In this document: piece by piece, positions 19,393-31,435 of the stretch | Position numbering within the stretch: the stretch's first letter is position 1 | Layout: every line of letters starts with the position of its first letter | Assembly: GCA_003250975.1 (NCBI GenBank) | Contig: QKIY01000028.1 | Location: 124,001-188,000 of the forward strand | Direction: 5' to 3' | DNA from: Gammaproteobacteria bacterium | GTDB taxonomy: Bacteria > Pseudomonadota > Gammaproteobacteria > Eutrophobiales > Eutrophobiaceae | Length of the DNA stretch: 64,000 bases | Made by a program: the position numbers and the translations under genes | Notes under the pieces: model-generated | The model's input: the letters and a program-made list of their open reading frames with translations, nothing else | Databases searched by the model: none | What the model was told of the DNA's origin: nothing

Positions 19393-21669
19393 TTACAAGG
19401 TGCTGTATTTGGTCCTGAGGCGCTGCCGCACGATCTCAGCCGCCGTGTTAAAAATGAAGGTCACGATAAATAACACTAGTCCGGCAAGGAACAGGATCCG
19501 GTAATGCGAACTGCCCACTTCCGATTCCGGCATCTCTACCGCGATGTTTGCCGACAGGGCCCGAAATCCCTCGAAGATATTCATGTCCATGATCGCCGTG
19601 TTACCCGTTGCCATAACCACGATCATCGTTTCACCGACGGCACGGCCCAGACCGATCATCACCGCAGAGAAGATCCCAGGGCTAGCAGTAAGTAAAACCA
19701 CTCTCACCATCGTTTGCCACGGGGTCGCTCCCAGTGCCAGGGAACCGGTCGTCAGGTGCTTGGGAACGCTGTAGATCGCGTCTTCACTGATAGAAAATAT
19801 TGTCGGTATCACAGCAAACCCCATCGCCATCCCGACAACCAGTGAGTTCCTCTGGTCAAAACCTATACCGTGCTGGTTTAACCACAGAGTCATGTTGCTA
19901 TCAAACAGCAACGCCTCTACCGGCTGGCTAAGCGCCAGGGCTGCCCCACCGGCCAGCAACAGCACCGGGATCAGTATGGCGGCCTCCCAGCCGTCCGGGA
20001 TGCCTTGTCTTATCGGAGCCGGCAGACGCTGCCAGAGGAAGGTAAACAGCAATGTCGCCAGGGGAAGAGTGATCAACAGCATGAAGATCCCTGGCAGGTG
20101 CATTTCAGTAAAGGGAGCAAGCCATAGACCGGCCAGAAAACCCAGTATGACCGTTGGCAATGCCTCCATAATCTCGATTGAGGGTTTAACCACGGCACGC
20201 ATCCTAGGGCTCATGAAATAAGCCGTATATATCGCCCCGAAGATGGCCAGCGGGATGGCAAACAACATGGCGTAAAATGCCGCCTTGAATGTGCCAAATG
20301 CCAGTGGCGTCAGGCTGAACTTGGGTTCAAAATCACTGGAGGCCGATGAAGACTGCCAGATATATTCTGGTTCCTGCCGGCTCTCGTACCAGATCTTGCC
20401 CCAGAGCGACTGCCACGAAATCTCGGGATACTCATTATCAATTTCCCAGAAGCGAACTTGTGAATCGCTCTCCGTCAGCAAGGCATTGGCACGTGGTGCT
20501 ATCGACAAGGCATTGACCCCGGAGGTATTGATCTGTTTTACCTTGACGGTACGGTGTGCCGTGGTGTGATAGATGCCCAATTTTCCGCTTTCATCCAGCG
20601 CGAGAAACCCCTTGCGGAAATACTCGGGTTCGATGGCACTGATGGGTAACTCCTGCGAGTGAAACTCCCTGATATGTTGCAGGGTGTAATTATTCTCGTC
20701 ATCACGCACCGGGAACCACTGGGCAATGACGCCCCGGCTATCCCCGACAAGTATAGAAATTCCACCGCTGAGAAACTCCAGGCTGGTAATCTTGGCATCT
20801 TTCGGGACGGCATGAACTTTCTGGACCAGACGGGGCGAGTCCTTATCACTAATATCGAAATAACTGATAAAACCGTATTCATTTGCCAGATATAACTCTC
20901 TTTGTTCCACGTCCATGATCATGTGACTGATCCGTCCATCGACCGGGATGAAGACATCACTACTTCGCTTTATCGTCGCCTCATCACTGAGAAATGACTC
21001 TTCACGGGTGAAATGACTGAGCAACAAACGGCCATCATCAGTGAAAGCGGCTATGGTTGCCCTATCAGCGTCTGACTGCGCAGCAATAAGGCGAATGGTA
21101 TTGTCCGTCAATGATACCGGCGCCTCGCCAAGCGGAAAGCTGATATAGGGATCAATCCTGCGTTTATCATCAGGATAAGTCACACTATAACGATGCTTTA
21201 TCAATAACACCTGGCCGGCACGGGTAGCAAAGGCCAGCAGATATTGGCTCGGGTCACCTGCCACATAGGCGCTCACTTCTCCCGATGCTTCTTTCAGGGG
21301 TTGAAGTTGCTTTACCAGGCTGCCATTTCCGGTATTAAAAAAGGTTAACGCACCATCACTGGTTACCCGCAGGCCGATCTCGTGTTGTTCCTCCATGAAA
21401 TAATCGAGGGTCTCGATAGCGGGCTCCCCCGGCAAGGGATAGGCCGCCTGCTGATGCAGGCTTGCCGGCTTGAACATGGGCAGGACGACATACAGAAGGT
21501 AAAAGGCAATCAGGACGATAGCCAGGATCACACCAATGCCGCCCATCGTCATCAGGTGGCGGGTTATGGCATCCTTGAAACCCCGCCGGCGCCGGTAACG
21601 GACGGCCGAGGCAGACTTGAAATCGTGCGAAAGGGATGCGGGGACGGTAGCTAATTCGGGACTTGTCAT
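19393..21669 (-). CDS. pstC: Phosphate ABC transporter permease PstC (long form)
   Basis: Permease partner of PstA, 758 residues against about 319 in E. coli. After the first helix (about 42-65), roughly 380 periplasmic residues form repeated beta-strand units resembling a beta-propeller (for example VGDSRGVIAQWFP, LTESDSQVRFWEID). The membrane core follows, with SLTPLAFGTFKAAFYAML, the EALPTVILGFLAGLW segment and the coupling loop [19 protein letters not shown]. Long PstC is known in pseudomonads. Whether the propeller interacts with PstS is an open question. Confidence 0.96.
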   Translation of the reverse strand: MTSPELATVPASLSHDFKSASAVRYRRRRGFKDAITRHLMTMGGIGVILAIVLIAFYLLYVVLPMFKPASLHQQAAYPLPGEPAIETLDYFMEEQHEIGLRVTSDGALTFFNTGNGSLVKQLQPLKEASGEVSAYVAGDPSQYLLAFATRAGQVLLIKHRYSVTYPDDKRRIDPYISFPLGEAPVSLTDNTIRLIAAQSDADRATIAAFTDDGRLLLSHFTREESFLSDEATIKRSSDVFIPVDGRISHMIMDVEQRELYLANEYGFISYFDISDKDSPRLVQKVHAVPKDAKITSLEFLSGGISILVGDSRGVIAQWFPVRDDENNYTLQHIREFHSQELPISAIEPEYFRKGFLALDESGKLGIYHTTAHRTVKVKQINTSGVNALSIAPRANALLTESDSQVRFWEIDNEYPEISWQSLWGKIWYESRQEPEYIWQSSSASSDFEPKFSLTPLAFGTFKAAFYAMLFAIPLAIFGAIYTAYFMSPRMRAVVKPSIEIMEALPTVILGFLAGLWLAPFTEMHLPGIFMLLITLPLATLLFTFLWQRLPAPIRQGIPDGWEAAILIPVLLLAGGAALALSQPVEALLFDSNMTLWLNQHGIGFDQRNSLVVGMAMGFAVIPTIFSISEDAIYSVPKHLTTGSLALGATPWQTMVRVVLLTASPGIFSAVMIGLGRAVGETMIVVMATGNTAIMDMNIFEGFRALSANIAVEMPESEVGSSHYRILFLAGLVLFIVTFIFNTAAEIVRQRLRTKYSTL

Positions 21670-21734
21670 GTCCGCAGTGTAAGGATGTTATATGACAATT
21701 CTGTTAAATCACTTAGTCACTCCAATGATCCTGC

Positions 21735-21758
21735 AAAAAAGCTCCACAAGCGGGGCCA
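21735..21758 (-). terminator. Possible attenuator between pstS and pstC
   Basis: On the minus strand a short hairpin (GCTT-GTG-GAGC, four pairs including one G-U) is followed by six T. It lies between the pstS stop and the pstC start and could let pstS transcripts outnumber those of the permease genes, which would suit a binding protein. The stem is weak. Confidence 0.35.
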
Positions 21759-21798
21759 AGATTATGCAGAAGGGTTTTATCTTGTCAGTTCATATAAC

Positions 21799-22767
21799 TT
21801 ACTGAAGTTTGGCAAGTTCCTTGGCTGCAACACTTGCAGGCAGCGGAATATAACCATCCTTCACCACGACTTCCTGACCCACCTTGGAGAGAACCATGGT
21901 GATGAACTCCCTTTCCAAGGGGGATAGCGGCTTGTTGGGGTGCTTGTTGACATAGACGTAAAGGAAACGGCCGAGCGGATATTCGCCTGAAACAGCCTTG
22001 TCCGGGGTCGCCTCGACAAAGCTGCTGCCTTCCTTGGTCAACGGCACGGCCTTTATGCCAGAGGTCTTGTAGCCGATCCCGGAATAACCGATACCGTTTA
22101 TGGACTTTGTAACGCCCTGGACAACCGATGCCGAACCAGGTTGCTCATTGACGGTATTCTTGTAGTCACCCTTGCACAGGGCCTTTTCCTTGAAGTAGCC
22201 GTAGGTTCCGGATACTGAGTTACGGCCATAAAGCTGGATTGGTTTATTGGCCCACTTGCCCGTCAGTCCCAGCTGTCCCCAGGTTGTAATGTCCTCTGAG
22301 TAGCCGCATTTACGAGTGGCTGAGAAGATCGCATCAACCTGTGGAATGGTCAGACCTTCAATCAGGTTGTCCTTGTTCACGAATATGGCAAGGGCGTCAA
22401 TCGCAACCGCGATAGGAGTCGGCTTGTAACCATACTTGCTTTCAAAGGCCGCTATTTCCTTATCCTTCATCTTGCGGCTCATCGGACCCACGTTGGATGT
22501 TCCCTCTGTCAGTGCCGGGGGTGCGGTCGAGGAACCTGCGGCCTGGATCTGTATGTTGACGTTCGGGTAAATCTTCTTGTATTCCTCTGCCCACAGGGTC
22601 ATCAGATTGGCCAGGGTATCCGACCCTACGCTGCTGATGTTCCCGGAAACACCACTGGCTTTGGTGTAATCAGGCAATGCCGGGTCAACCTTGTTTTCAG
22701 CCAGAGACAAGGGCGACAGTAATGCTATCAACAAGAATGAACCAGCTAAAAAACTCTGCTTAATCAT
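21799..22767 (-). CDS. pstS: Phosphate-binding protein PstS
   Basis: Periplasmic receptor that delivers phosphate to PstCA. The 322 residues start with a signal peptide cleaved after about residue 23 ([10 protein letters not shown]). The ligand site is recognisable: ISSVGSDTL near the N-terminus, [23 protein letters not shown], and [13 protein letters not shown] later. A strong GGAGG site precedes the ATG and PHO-box repeats lie 67-106 bases upstream. It leads the pstS-pstC-pstA-pstB-phoU-ppk1 series. Confidence 0.97.
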   Translation of the reverse strand: MIKQSFLAGSFLLIALLSPLSLAENKVDPALPDYTKASGVSGNISSVGSDTLANLMTLWAEEYKKIYPNVNIQIQAAGSSTAPPALTEGTSNVGPMSRKMKDKEIAAFESKYGYKPTPIAVAIDALAIFVNKDNLIEGLTIPQVDAIFSATRKCGYSEDITTWGQLGLTGKWANKPIQLYGRNSVSGTYGYFKEKALCKGDYKNTVNEQPGSASVVQGVTKSINGIGYSGIGYKTSGIKAVPLTKEGSSFVEATPDKAVSGEYPLGRFLYVYVNKHPNKPLSPLEREFITMVLSKVGQEVVVKDGYIPLPASVAAKELAKLQ

Positions 22768-22833
22768 TTGTTAGCCTCCATTGTGATAATTACATCTAAA
22801 ATTCTTGGCAGGTGGGCAGTGTGGTGGGGGTAA

Positions 22834-22873
22834 ATGACACACACATGAAACCTGTGTGACAGTTTAAAGACAA
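22834..22873 (-). promoter_or_regulatory. Tandem PHO box upstream of pstS
   Basis: Read on the minus strand, four heptamers occur at exact 11-base spacing with 4-base spacers: TTGTCTT-TAAA, CTGTCAC-ACAG, GTTTCAT-GTGT, GTGTCAT. The PHO box consensus is CTGTCAT-N4-CTGTCAC, so the second and fourth units match well. This predicts cooperative PhoB binding and phosphate-starvation induction of the pst series. Confidence 0.82.
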
Positions 22874-22926
22874 TGATTCTGGGTGAGTATAAGAATAATT
22901 CTTATCAGACTGAATTTAAGCTTGTA

Positions 22927-24255
22927 TTAGGCAGACAGGCTGCTTTTCGCGCCACCGCTGGATTTATATACAATGTTTGTTACCGGAAAATCACAACGAA
23001 AGTTACTGCCCTTGCCGTGCTCACTGCTGATTTGCAGTTTGCCGCCATGTCTTACCATAACGTGTTTAACTATCGCCAGACCCAGTCCTGTGCCGCCCTT
23101 GTCACGGGAACGCCCCTTGTCAACGCGGTAAAAGCGCTCGGTAATGCGATGCAGATGCTCCTCTGCAATACCTTCTCCGTTATCGATGACCTCGAAATGT
23201 GCACCTTCCTTGTCCTGGTACCATCGCATACGAATAACGCCACCGGCGGGTGTGTGTTGTACAGCATTAAACACGATATTGGAAAATGCACTATAGAGTT
23301 CCCGATGGTTGCCCTTGATCCACAGGTCTAGGTCAGATTCGAGATAAAAAATATGATTCATGATCCCGCTGACTTCCTGAGCCTCCTGATAGATATGTGT
23401 CAACATGTCCGGAACCCCTACTACTTCATTCAATGGATTCTTACGTGTAGTTTCCAATACTGAAAGGGTCAACAGGTCTTCTATCAGACGTTGCATGCGC
23501 ATCGTCTGTATTCGCATCTGTTTTATCTGCGTTTGTGCCCGCTCCTGAAACTGTTCCTTGTCATCATCAAAACCCTCCAGATAACCGGAGATTACCGTTA
23601 GCGGCGTCCTGAGCTCATGAGAGGCATTGGCAATGAAATCTTTACGCATCTGGTTGGCACGGTGTATCTCGGTGATATCACGAGCCATCAACAGTTTCTG
23701 CGCATCACCGTAAGGTATGAGGCGGAATTCGAGCATCTGCGTCTTGTTTACCGGTGATTCAAGTTGCAATCCCTTATCACGCTCCTGATCATCTTTTTTC
23801 GCCAGGAACTCTGAAAGCCGCGGGTGGCGGATTAGATTGGCAATACGTTGACGATTATCCTGAGGCCAACGTACCCCAAGGTAATCAGCGGCCTTGGAGT
23901 TGGCCCACTCGATTTCCCCTTGTTCTCCCAAGATTACTGCCGCATCCGGCAGGGCGGCTGTTGCTTGTTGATAGCGTTTTAAAAAACCAGAGAGTTTACG
24001 TGTCCGTTGTTTGTGCCTGCTCTGGAGAAAATCGATTTCACTGCACAGGGCATCAATGATTCCACTTTGCTCTGGCGGATTGCTTTCGCTGTGGCTTTGC
24101 AACCAGTCATAAACCTGGTGCAGAAGCCGGTATTGCCAGATACCATAAAGCGTAATGCCTGCTACAAGGCATATTGCGATCTGTGAGGTCAACAGGCCGG
24201 CCAACAGGCTAAATAAAATGACAATAATAAAGCGGCCCAGGTCTTCCTTAATCAT
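22927..24255 (-). CDS. phoR: Phosphate sensor histidine kinase PhoR
   Basis: Inner-membrane kinase that phosphorylates PhoB under phosphate limitation. The 442 residues comprise two closely spaced N-terminal helices (about 10-42) with almost no periplasmic loop, a PAS domain at about 95-190, a HisKA domain with the phosphorylated H213 in NASHELRTP, and an ATPase domain (NIVFNAVQHTPAGG, DNGEGIA, GGTGLGLAIVKH). The lack of a periplasmic sensor agrees with sensing through PstSCAB-PhoU. It starts nine bases after phoB. Confidence 0.96.
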   Translation of the reverse strand: MIKEDLGRFIIVILFSLLAGLLTSQIAICLVAGITLYGIWQYRLLHQVYDWLQSHSESNPPEQSGIIDALCSEIDFLQSRHKQRTRKLSGFLKRYQQATAALPDAAVILGEQGEIEWANSKAADYLGVRWPQDNRQRIANLIRHPRLSEFLAKKDDQERDKGLQLESPVNKTQMLEFRLIPYGDAQKLLMARDITEIHRANQMRKDFIANASHELRTPLTVISGYLEGFDDDKEQFQERAQTQIKQMRIQTMRMQRLIEDLLTLSVLETTRKNPLNEVVGVPDMLTHIYQEAQEVSGIMNHIFYLESDLDLWIKGNHRELYSAFSNIVFNAVQHTPAGGVIRMRWYQDKEGAHFEVIDNGEGIAEEHLHRITERFYRVDKGRSRDKGGTGLGLAIVKHVMVRHGGKLQISSEHGKGSNFRCDFPVTNIVYKSSGGAKSSLSA

Positions 24256-24263
24256 GACAATTG

Positions 24264-24950
24264 TCAGCGAGTAGAAAACCGATAACCGACACTGCGCACT
24301 GTCTGGATGAATTTATCAAAACTATAAGGTTCCAGTGTCTTTCTCAAACGCCGTATATGAACATCCACAGTTCTTTCTTCGACGTAAACATTTTGTCCCC
24401 ACACATGATCCAGTAACTGGGTACGGCTGTAAACACGTTCGGGGTGGGTAATAAAGAAGTGCAACAGCTTGAATTCGGTAGGACTGATATTGATGACATC
24501 ATCGCCGGCACTGACACGGTAAGTCTGAGGATCCAATTCCAGGCCGCCAATCTTGATTACAGCTGTTTGATCTTCACTGGCGTAGCGGCGCAGGACGGCG
24601 CGTAGTCTTGCCAGGAGTTCCTTGGTGGAAAAGGGCTTGGTAATGTAATCGTCTGCACCAGTATCTAGGCCGCGCACCTTGTCGGCTTCTTCGCCCCTGG
24701 CAGTCAGTATGATGATAGGTATGTCCCGGGTCTCTGCATCGGCCCTTAGCCTGCGCGCATAGTCAATACCACTCATACCTGGCAACATCCAGTCAAGCAA
24801 AATCAGGTCCGGCCTGCTCCGCGTGATCAGTGCGCGCGCCTCTTCGGCATCTGCTGCCTCTTCAAAGGCAAAACCTTCTTTTACCAGGGTATACCCCAGC
24901 ATCTCCCGGATGGGAGGCTCATCTTCTACGATGAGTATCTTGCCTTTCAT
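24264..24950 (-). CDS. phoB: Phosphate response regulator PhoB
   Basis: OmpR-family activator that binds PHO boxes when phosphorylated by PhoR. Starting at 24950 it has 228 residues, like E. coli PhoB (229). The upstream in-frame ATG at 24986 would add a non-conserved leader, while GAAGG lies just before 24950. The receiver domain has D10 and the phosphoacceptor D53 in [10 protein letters not shown]. The winged-helix C-terminus ends in [19 protein letters not shown] and VRSVGYRF. Confidence 0.97.
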   Translation of the reverse strand: MKGKILIVEDEPPIREMLGYTLVKEGFAFEEAADAEEARALITRSRPDLILLDWMLPGMSGIDYARRLRADAETRDIPIIILTARGEEADKVRGLDTGADDYITKPFSTKELLARLRAVLRRYASEDQTAVIKIGGLELDPQTYRVSAGDDVINISPTEFKLLHFFITHPERVYSRTQLLDHVWGQNVYVEERTVDVHIRRLRKTLEPYSFDKFIQTVRSVGYRFSTR

Positions 24951-25000
24951 TTTGCCTTCGTTAACAGCTTCCTGCATGCCGCGCATTTAAGCGCAAGGTT

Positions 25001-25018
25001 GTTACAGTTTGATTACAA
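25001..25018 (-). promoter_or_regulatory. Putative PHO box upstream of phoB
   Basis: Minus-strand TTGTAAT-CAAA-CTGTAAC, two heptamers with a 4-base spacer, 51 bases upstream of the phoB start. Each is close to the CTGTCAT/CTGTCAC consensus but has A for C in the core. It would give positive autoregulation of phoBR. Confidence 0.55.
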
Positions 25019-25093
25019 ACAGCCGTAAATGATCTCCTGGCCATAAAAAACCCCGAATATTCCGTTCTCTATAATCACGCCCCAGTCTGATTA

Positions 25094-25122
25094 GTTTAAC
25101 AATTCTGTCATTAAAGATTCAT
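25094..25122 (+). promoter_or_regulatory. Putative PHO box upstream of the porin gene
   Basis: Plus-strand GTTTAAC-AATT-CTGTCAT-TAAA-GATTCAT. The central heptamer is a perfect PHO half-site and the spacing is 11 bases throughout. It lies 118 bases before the porin start codon, leaving room for a -10 box and a leader. Confidence 0.65.
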
Positions 25123-25239
25123 CGAGCCGCAATAATCACTTCTTATCGTGTTCAGACCAAAAATAAGGGGGTTTCCCACTCAAAGAGCGGGTAATCCATT
25201 AATGATATAACATTCATAATCCGAACAAGGAGAACTATC

Positions 25240-26637
25240 GTGTTAAAAGCGACGCAGTTACGTTGTATATACGGCTCGGCCATCCTGGGATGCCTGTCTG
25301 CATTATCTACACCAGTCCTGGCTGACGAGGCCATGAAGGACCTGCTCGAGATCCTCCGCGACAAGGGGAGTATCACCGATGAAGAATACCAGCTGCTGAG
25401 AAATGCCGCGGACGCCGACGAAGAGAAGCTCGAGGCTGTCAGGAAAGATGCTGAAGCTGCTACTGAAGAGGCCAAGGAAGCATCCAAGGACATGCCCAAG
25501 ATCACCTTCAAGGGCAAATTTAAGATCGAATCTGCAGACGGCCAGCATTATTTTCAGCCCATTGGCCGTATCTTCTGGGACACTGTGTTCGAAGACCGCG
25601 ATGGCTCGCCTGATATTGCGGGTGGTTCAGAACTGCGCCGCGCACGCCTGGGTTTCGAAGCCCAGTTCTTTAAAAACTGGAAGGCCAAACTGGAATATGA
25701 TTTTGCCGGCAGCGACGCCGACCTGAAAGACGGCTGGATTGCCTATGGCAACAAGTTTGCCGGTGACAATAAATACAGCGTCAAGCTGGGTCAACATCAC
25801 GTGCCGTTTGGTTTTACCACCATCAGCAGCAGTAAATATATGTCTTTCATCCGCCGGCCGCTGTTTGCAGATGGCCCGCTGCAACCCGCCCGCCGATTCG
25901 GTGCAGCAGCTCAGTTCCATGAGACGGAATACCGCTGGAACGTTCATGCCGGTGCCTTTCTGGATGAGCCTGAGGACGGTGAAGTCAATGTGGAAGGTCA
26001 AGGCGAAGATCGCCGTACCTATGCCATCCGCATGACCGGCGTCCCCTTTGCGATGGACAAGCAACACATGCTGCACCTGGGGGCCTCCTATATGTTCCAG
26101 GACTTGCAAAACGATGTCCTCGAAATTGATCAGCGCATTATCAGCCACCTTGATACTGGGAAATTCTTCGACACCGGCGTGATACCCGGCGCCGATACCG
26201 TCAACTCCTATGACCTGGAGGCCCTGGGGATCTGGGGACCATTCTACGCCTTCGGCGAATATGTCTTGTGGAACGTCGATGCAACGTCTGATACGGACCT
26301 CAGCGCCTACTCGTTCGAAGGCGGCTTCTTCCTGACCGGTGAGTCCAAGAACTACGACAAGGCGGCCTTTGGTTCCATTTCTCCAAAGCGGCCCTTTGGC
26401 AAGGGTGGCTGGGGCGCCTGGGAGGTTGCAGCCCGTTATGAGAACATGGACCTGAACGACGGTGCTGTTGTCGGCGGTGACGGCGATGTCTTTACGGTCG
26501 GTATGAACTGGTATCCGATCAAGAACGTCCGCTTCATGGCCGACTACGCAACGGTGCTTGATTTCGAAAAACCGGGCGACCCCAACGACGGCCTTGAACC
26601 GGCTGCCCTATCCTTCCGCGCCCAGGTGTACTGGTAA
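25240..26637 (+). CDS. OprO/OprP-family phosphate-selective porin
   Basis: Outer-membrane beta-barrel of 465 residues predicted to pass phosphate or polyphosphate. The start is GTG at 25240, preceded by AAGGAG. A signal peptide ends near ADEAM (about residue 28), followed by an acidic helical or coiled-coil region (about 30-85), as in OprP relatives. Barrel strands follow: FKGKFKIESADG, ELRRARLGFEAQFFKNWKAKLEYDFAGSD, KLGQHHVPFG, ending in an aromatic strand (SFRAQVYW) with C-terminal Trp. Divergent placement from phoB and a PHO box support the phosphate role. Confidence 0.92.
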   Translation: MLKATQLRCIYGSAILGCLSALSTPVLADEAMKDLLEILRDKGSITDEEYQLLRNAADADEEKLEAVRKDAEAATEEAKEASKDMPKITFKGKFKIESADGQHYFQPIGRIFWDTVFEDRDGSPDIAGGSELRRARLGFEAQFFKNWKAKLEYDFAGSDADLKDGWIAYGNKFAGDNKYSVKLGQHHVPFGFTTISSSKYMSFIRRPLFADGPLQPARRFGAAAQFHETEYRWNVHAGAFLDEPEDGEVNVEGQGEDRRTYAIRMTGVPFAMDKQHMLHLGASYMFQDLQNDVLEIDQRIISHLDTGKFFDTGVIPGADTVNSYDLEALGIWGPFYAFGEYVLWNVDATSDTDLSAYSFEGGFFLTGESKNYDKAAFGSISPKRPFGKGGWGAWEVAARYENMDLNDGAVVGGDGDVFTVGMNWYPIKNVRFMADYATVLDFEKPGDPNDGLEPAALSFRAQVYW

Positions 26638-26667
26638 ACCTGCAAGCCGGTTGTATCAAGATAAAAA

Positions 26668-26690
26668 TCCCGCACCAGCGGGAATTTTTT
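26668..26690 (+). terminator. Rho-independent terminator after the porin gene
   Basis: Six-base stem TCCCGC / GCGGGA with loop ACCA, followed by ATTTTTT, 30 bases after the porin stop. Confidence 0.9.
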
Positions 26691-26844
26691 ATTACCTTCG
26701 GGTTAGTTTCATAAGGGTAATTGTGTTTCTGAAATTTACCCTGCCGGCACGATTTATCTTTTCAACACAAACCTCTATGATTTTTTCTGCCGGCTGTATC
26801 ACGGCTGGTTTCAAAAAGTCACAAGACATAAAGGAGAAAACAAT

Positions 26845-29854
<3,010 letters not shown>

Positions 29855-29884
29855 CCGGTTGCGGCCAGCTATTTTAATGATCAC

Positions 29885-30400
29885 ATGACGCCCTGTATCC
29901 GACAGAGAATTCTACTTGTTACTGCGCTGATTTTGTCCACATGCCTGAACGGCTGCGGTTTTCACCTGCGCGGCGCCCAGCTGGAATCACTGAAGCAGTC
30001 ACCCGTGTACCTGAATGCGCCAGGTGCGGCACAGGTGGCGGCCGAAGTCAGGAAACAATTGCTGATAGCCGAGATCCCGCTCGCAACGAGCGCCGATACC
30101 GCGGACTATGTGATCACGCTCAGCAACGAGAGCTTTGACCGCAACATCCTCAGCATCTCACCACAGACAGGCAAGGTGGAAGAATACCAGTTGAGCTATC
30201 AGGTCATCATGAGCGTTACCGGGCCGGAAGGGCAAAGCCTGATGAAATCGGAACGCATTACCGCGGAACGCGATTACGCATTCGATGAAGCCGCCGCACT
30301 CGGCGCTTTCGAAGAGGATGCGACCCTGCGCAAGGATATCAGTGCCTACGCAGCCCTTGCAGTGATGCGACGACTCGAGGCCATCACCCGGCAGGACTGA
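29885..30400 (+). CDS. lptE: LPS-assembly lipoprotein LptE
   Basis: Outer-membrane lipoprotein that plugs the LptD barrel and helps insert lipopolysaccharide. The 171 residues begin with a lipoprotein signal whose lipobox is LNGC, making C24 the lipidated residue. GFHLRGAQ directly after it is the family hallmark. The stop overlaps the holA ATG by one base (TGATG), so the two are probably coupled. The leuS-lptE-holA order is standard for gammaproteobacteria. Confidence 0.94.
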   Translation: MTPCIRQRILLVTALILSTCLNGCGFHLRGAQLESLKQSPVYLNAPGAAQVAAEVRKQLLIAEIPLATSADTADYVITLSNESFDRNILSISPQTGKVEEYQLSYQVIMSVTGPEGQSLMKSERITAERDYAFDEAAALGAFEEDATLRKDISAYAALAVMRRLEAITRQD

Positions 30401-31431
30401 TGCGGCTTAAACCCGAACAATTACAAGCCCACTTGGATCGAAACGGTCTGGCACCAGTGTATGTCATCAGCGGTGAGGAACCGTTGCAGATTATCGAGAC
30501 TGCCGATGCCGTTCGCCAGTATGCACGTGGCGAGGGCTTTGAAGAACGGATCGTGCTCAATACCGCGCAGGGTTTCGACTGGCAACAACTCACCGACGAA
30601 CTGGCCAATGTCTCGTTGTTCTCCTCGAAGAAACTGATTGAACTACGCATGGGCAAGCCCGGCAGAGAGGGAGGCGCGGTGCTTGTGGACTACGCGGCCA
30701 ATCTACCGGCTGATACTGTCTTGCTGATCAGCTGTGAGAAGCTCGATAAACAGGCACAGAAAAGCAAATGGTTCACGGCTCTGGACAAGGCTGGCGTCAG
30801 CATTCCCGTCTGGCCAATTGATGCAGCCCGGCTGCCTGAATGGATACGGCAAAGGCTGCGCCAACAGGGCAAGCAAATCAATGCCGAGGCGGCGAATCTG
30901 ATCGCGGAGCGCGTCGAGGGCAATCTGCTCGCCGCGAAGCAGGAGATAGACAAGCTCTGCCTGCTCTCGGAACATAACAACATCAGTACCGAAGATGTGC
31001 TCCGTTGTGTTTCCGATTCCACCCGCTTCAATGTCTTTGAATTGATTGAGGCCGCCCTGGCGGGAGATACGCAACGCAGCCTGCGGATGCTGGGAGGACT
31101 GCGCAGTGAGGGCCTGGACCCAGCCAATATCTACGGCGCGATGATGTGGGACTTTCGTCGCCTGTGCCTGATGGCTTGGCAGATAGACAACGGCGAGGCG
31201 ATTGAAAAGGTATTCGCTGACCACCGTATCTGGGACAATAACCGCAAGGCTGCAATCAGGGCCGCCCTGAATCGTCATGATCTACGATCATTACACCGCC
31301 TTTTGAGGCAGGCAGGCCGGATCGACCGCACGATCAAAAGTTCCGATCGGCTACTGGTATGGGATATATTGCAGGCCTTTTTCCTGGCCGTGGCAGGCAA
31401 ACCTCTGTTCCCGGCGGAAACGGTAAACTGA
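30400..31431 (+). CDS. holA: DNA polymerase III subunit delta
   Basis: Clamp-loader subunit that opens the beta sliding clamp. Its 343 residues match E. coli HolA. Characteristic segments are [12 protein letters not shown] at the N-terminus, [20 protein letters not shown], and the [18 protein letters not shown] and [17 protein letters not shown] stretches of domains II-III. It begins on the last base of the lptE stop codon. Confidence 0.97.
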   Translation: MRLKPEQLQAHLDRNGLAPVYVISGEEPLQIIETADAVRQYARGEGFEERIVLNTAQGFDWQQLTDELANVSLFSSKKLIELRMGKPGREGGAVLVDYAANLPADTVLLISCEKLDKQAQKSKWFTALDKAGVSIPVWPIDAARLPEWIRQRLRQQGKQINAEAANLIAERVEGNLLAAKQEIDKLCLLSEHNNISTEDVLRCVSDSTRFNVFELIEAALAGDTQRSLRMLGGLRSEGLDPANIYGAMMWDFRRLCLMAWQIDNGEAIEKVFADHRIWDNNRKAAIRAALNRHDLRSLHRLLRQAGRIDRTIKSSDRLLVWDILQAFFLAVAGKPLFPAETVN

Positions 31432-31435
31432 CTCA

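Noticed and set aside
25174-25193. Imperfect inverted repeat CCCACTC / GAGCGGG in the porin leader
   Set aside because: One mismatch, three-base loop and no T-run; it may be a leader hairpin but I cannot support a role.
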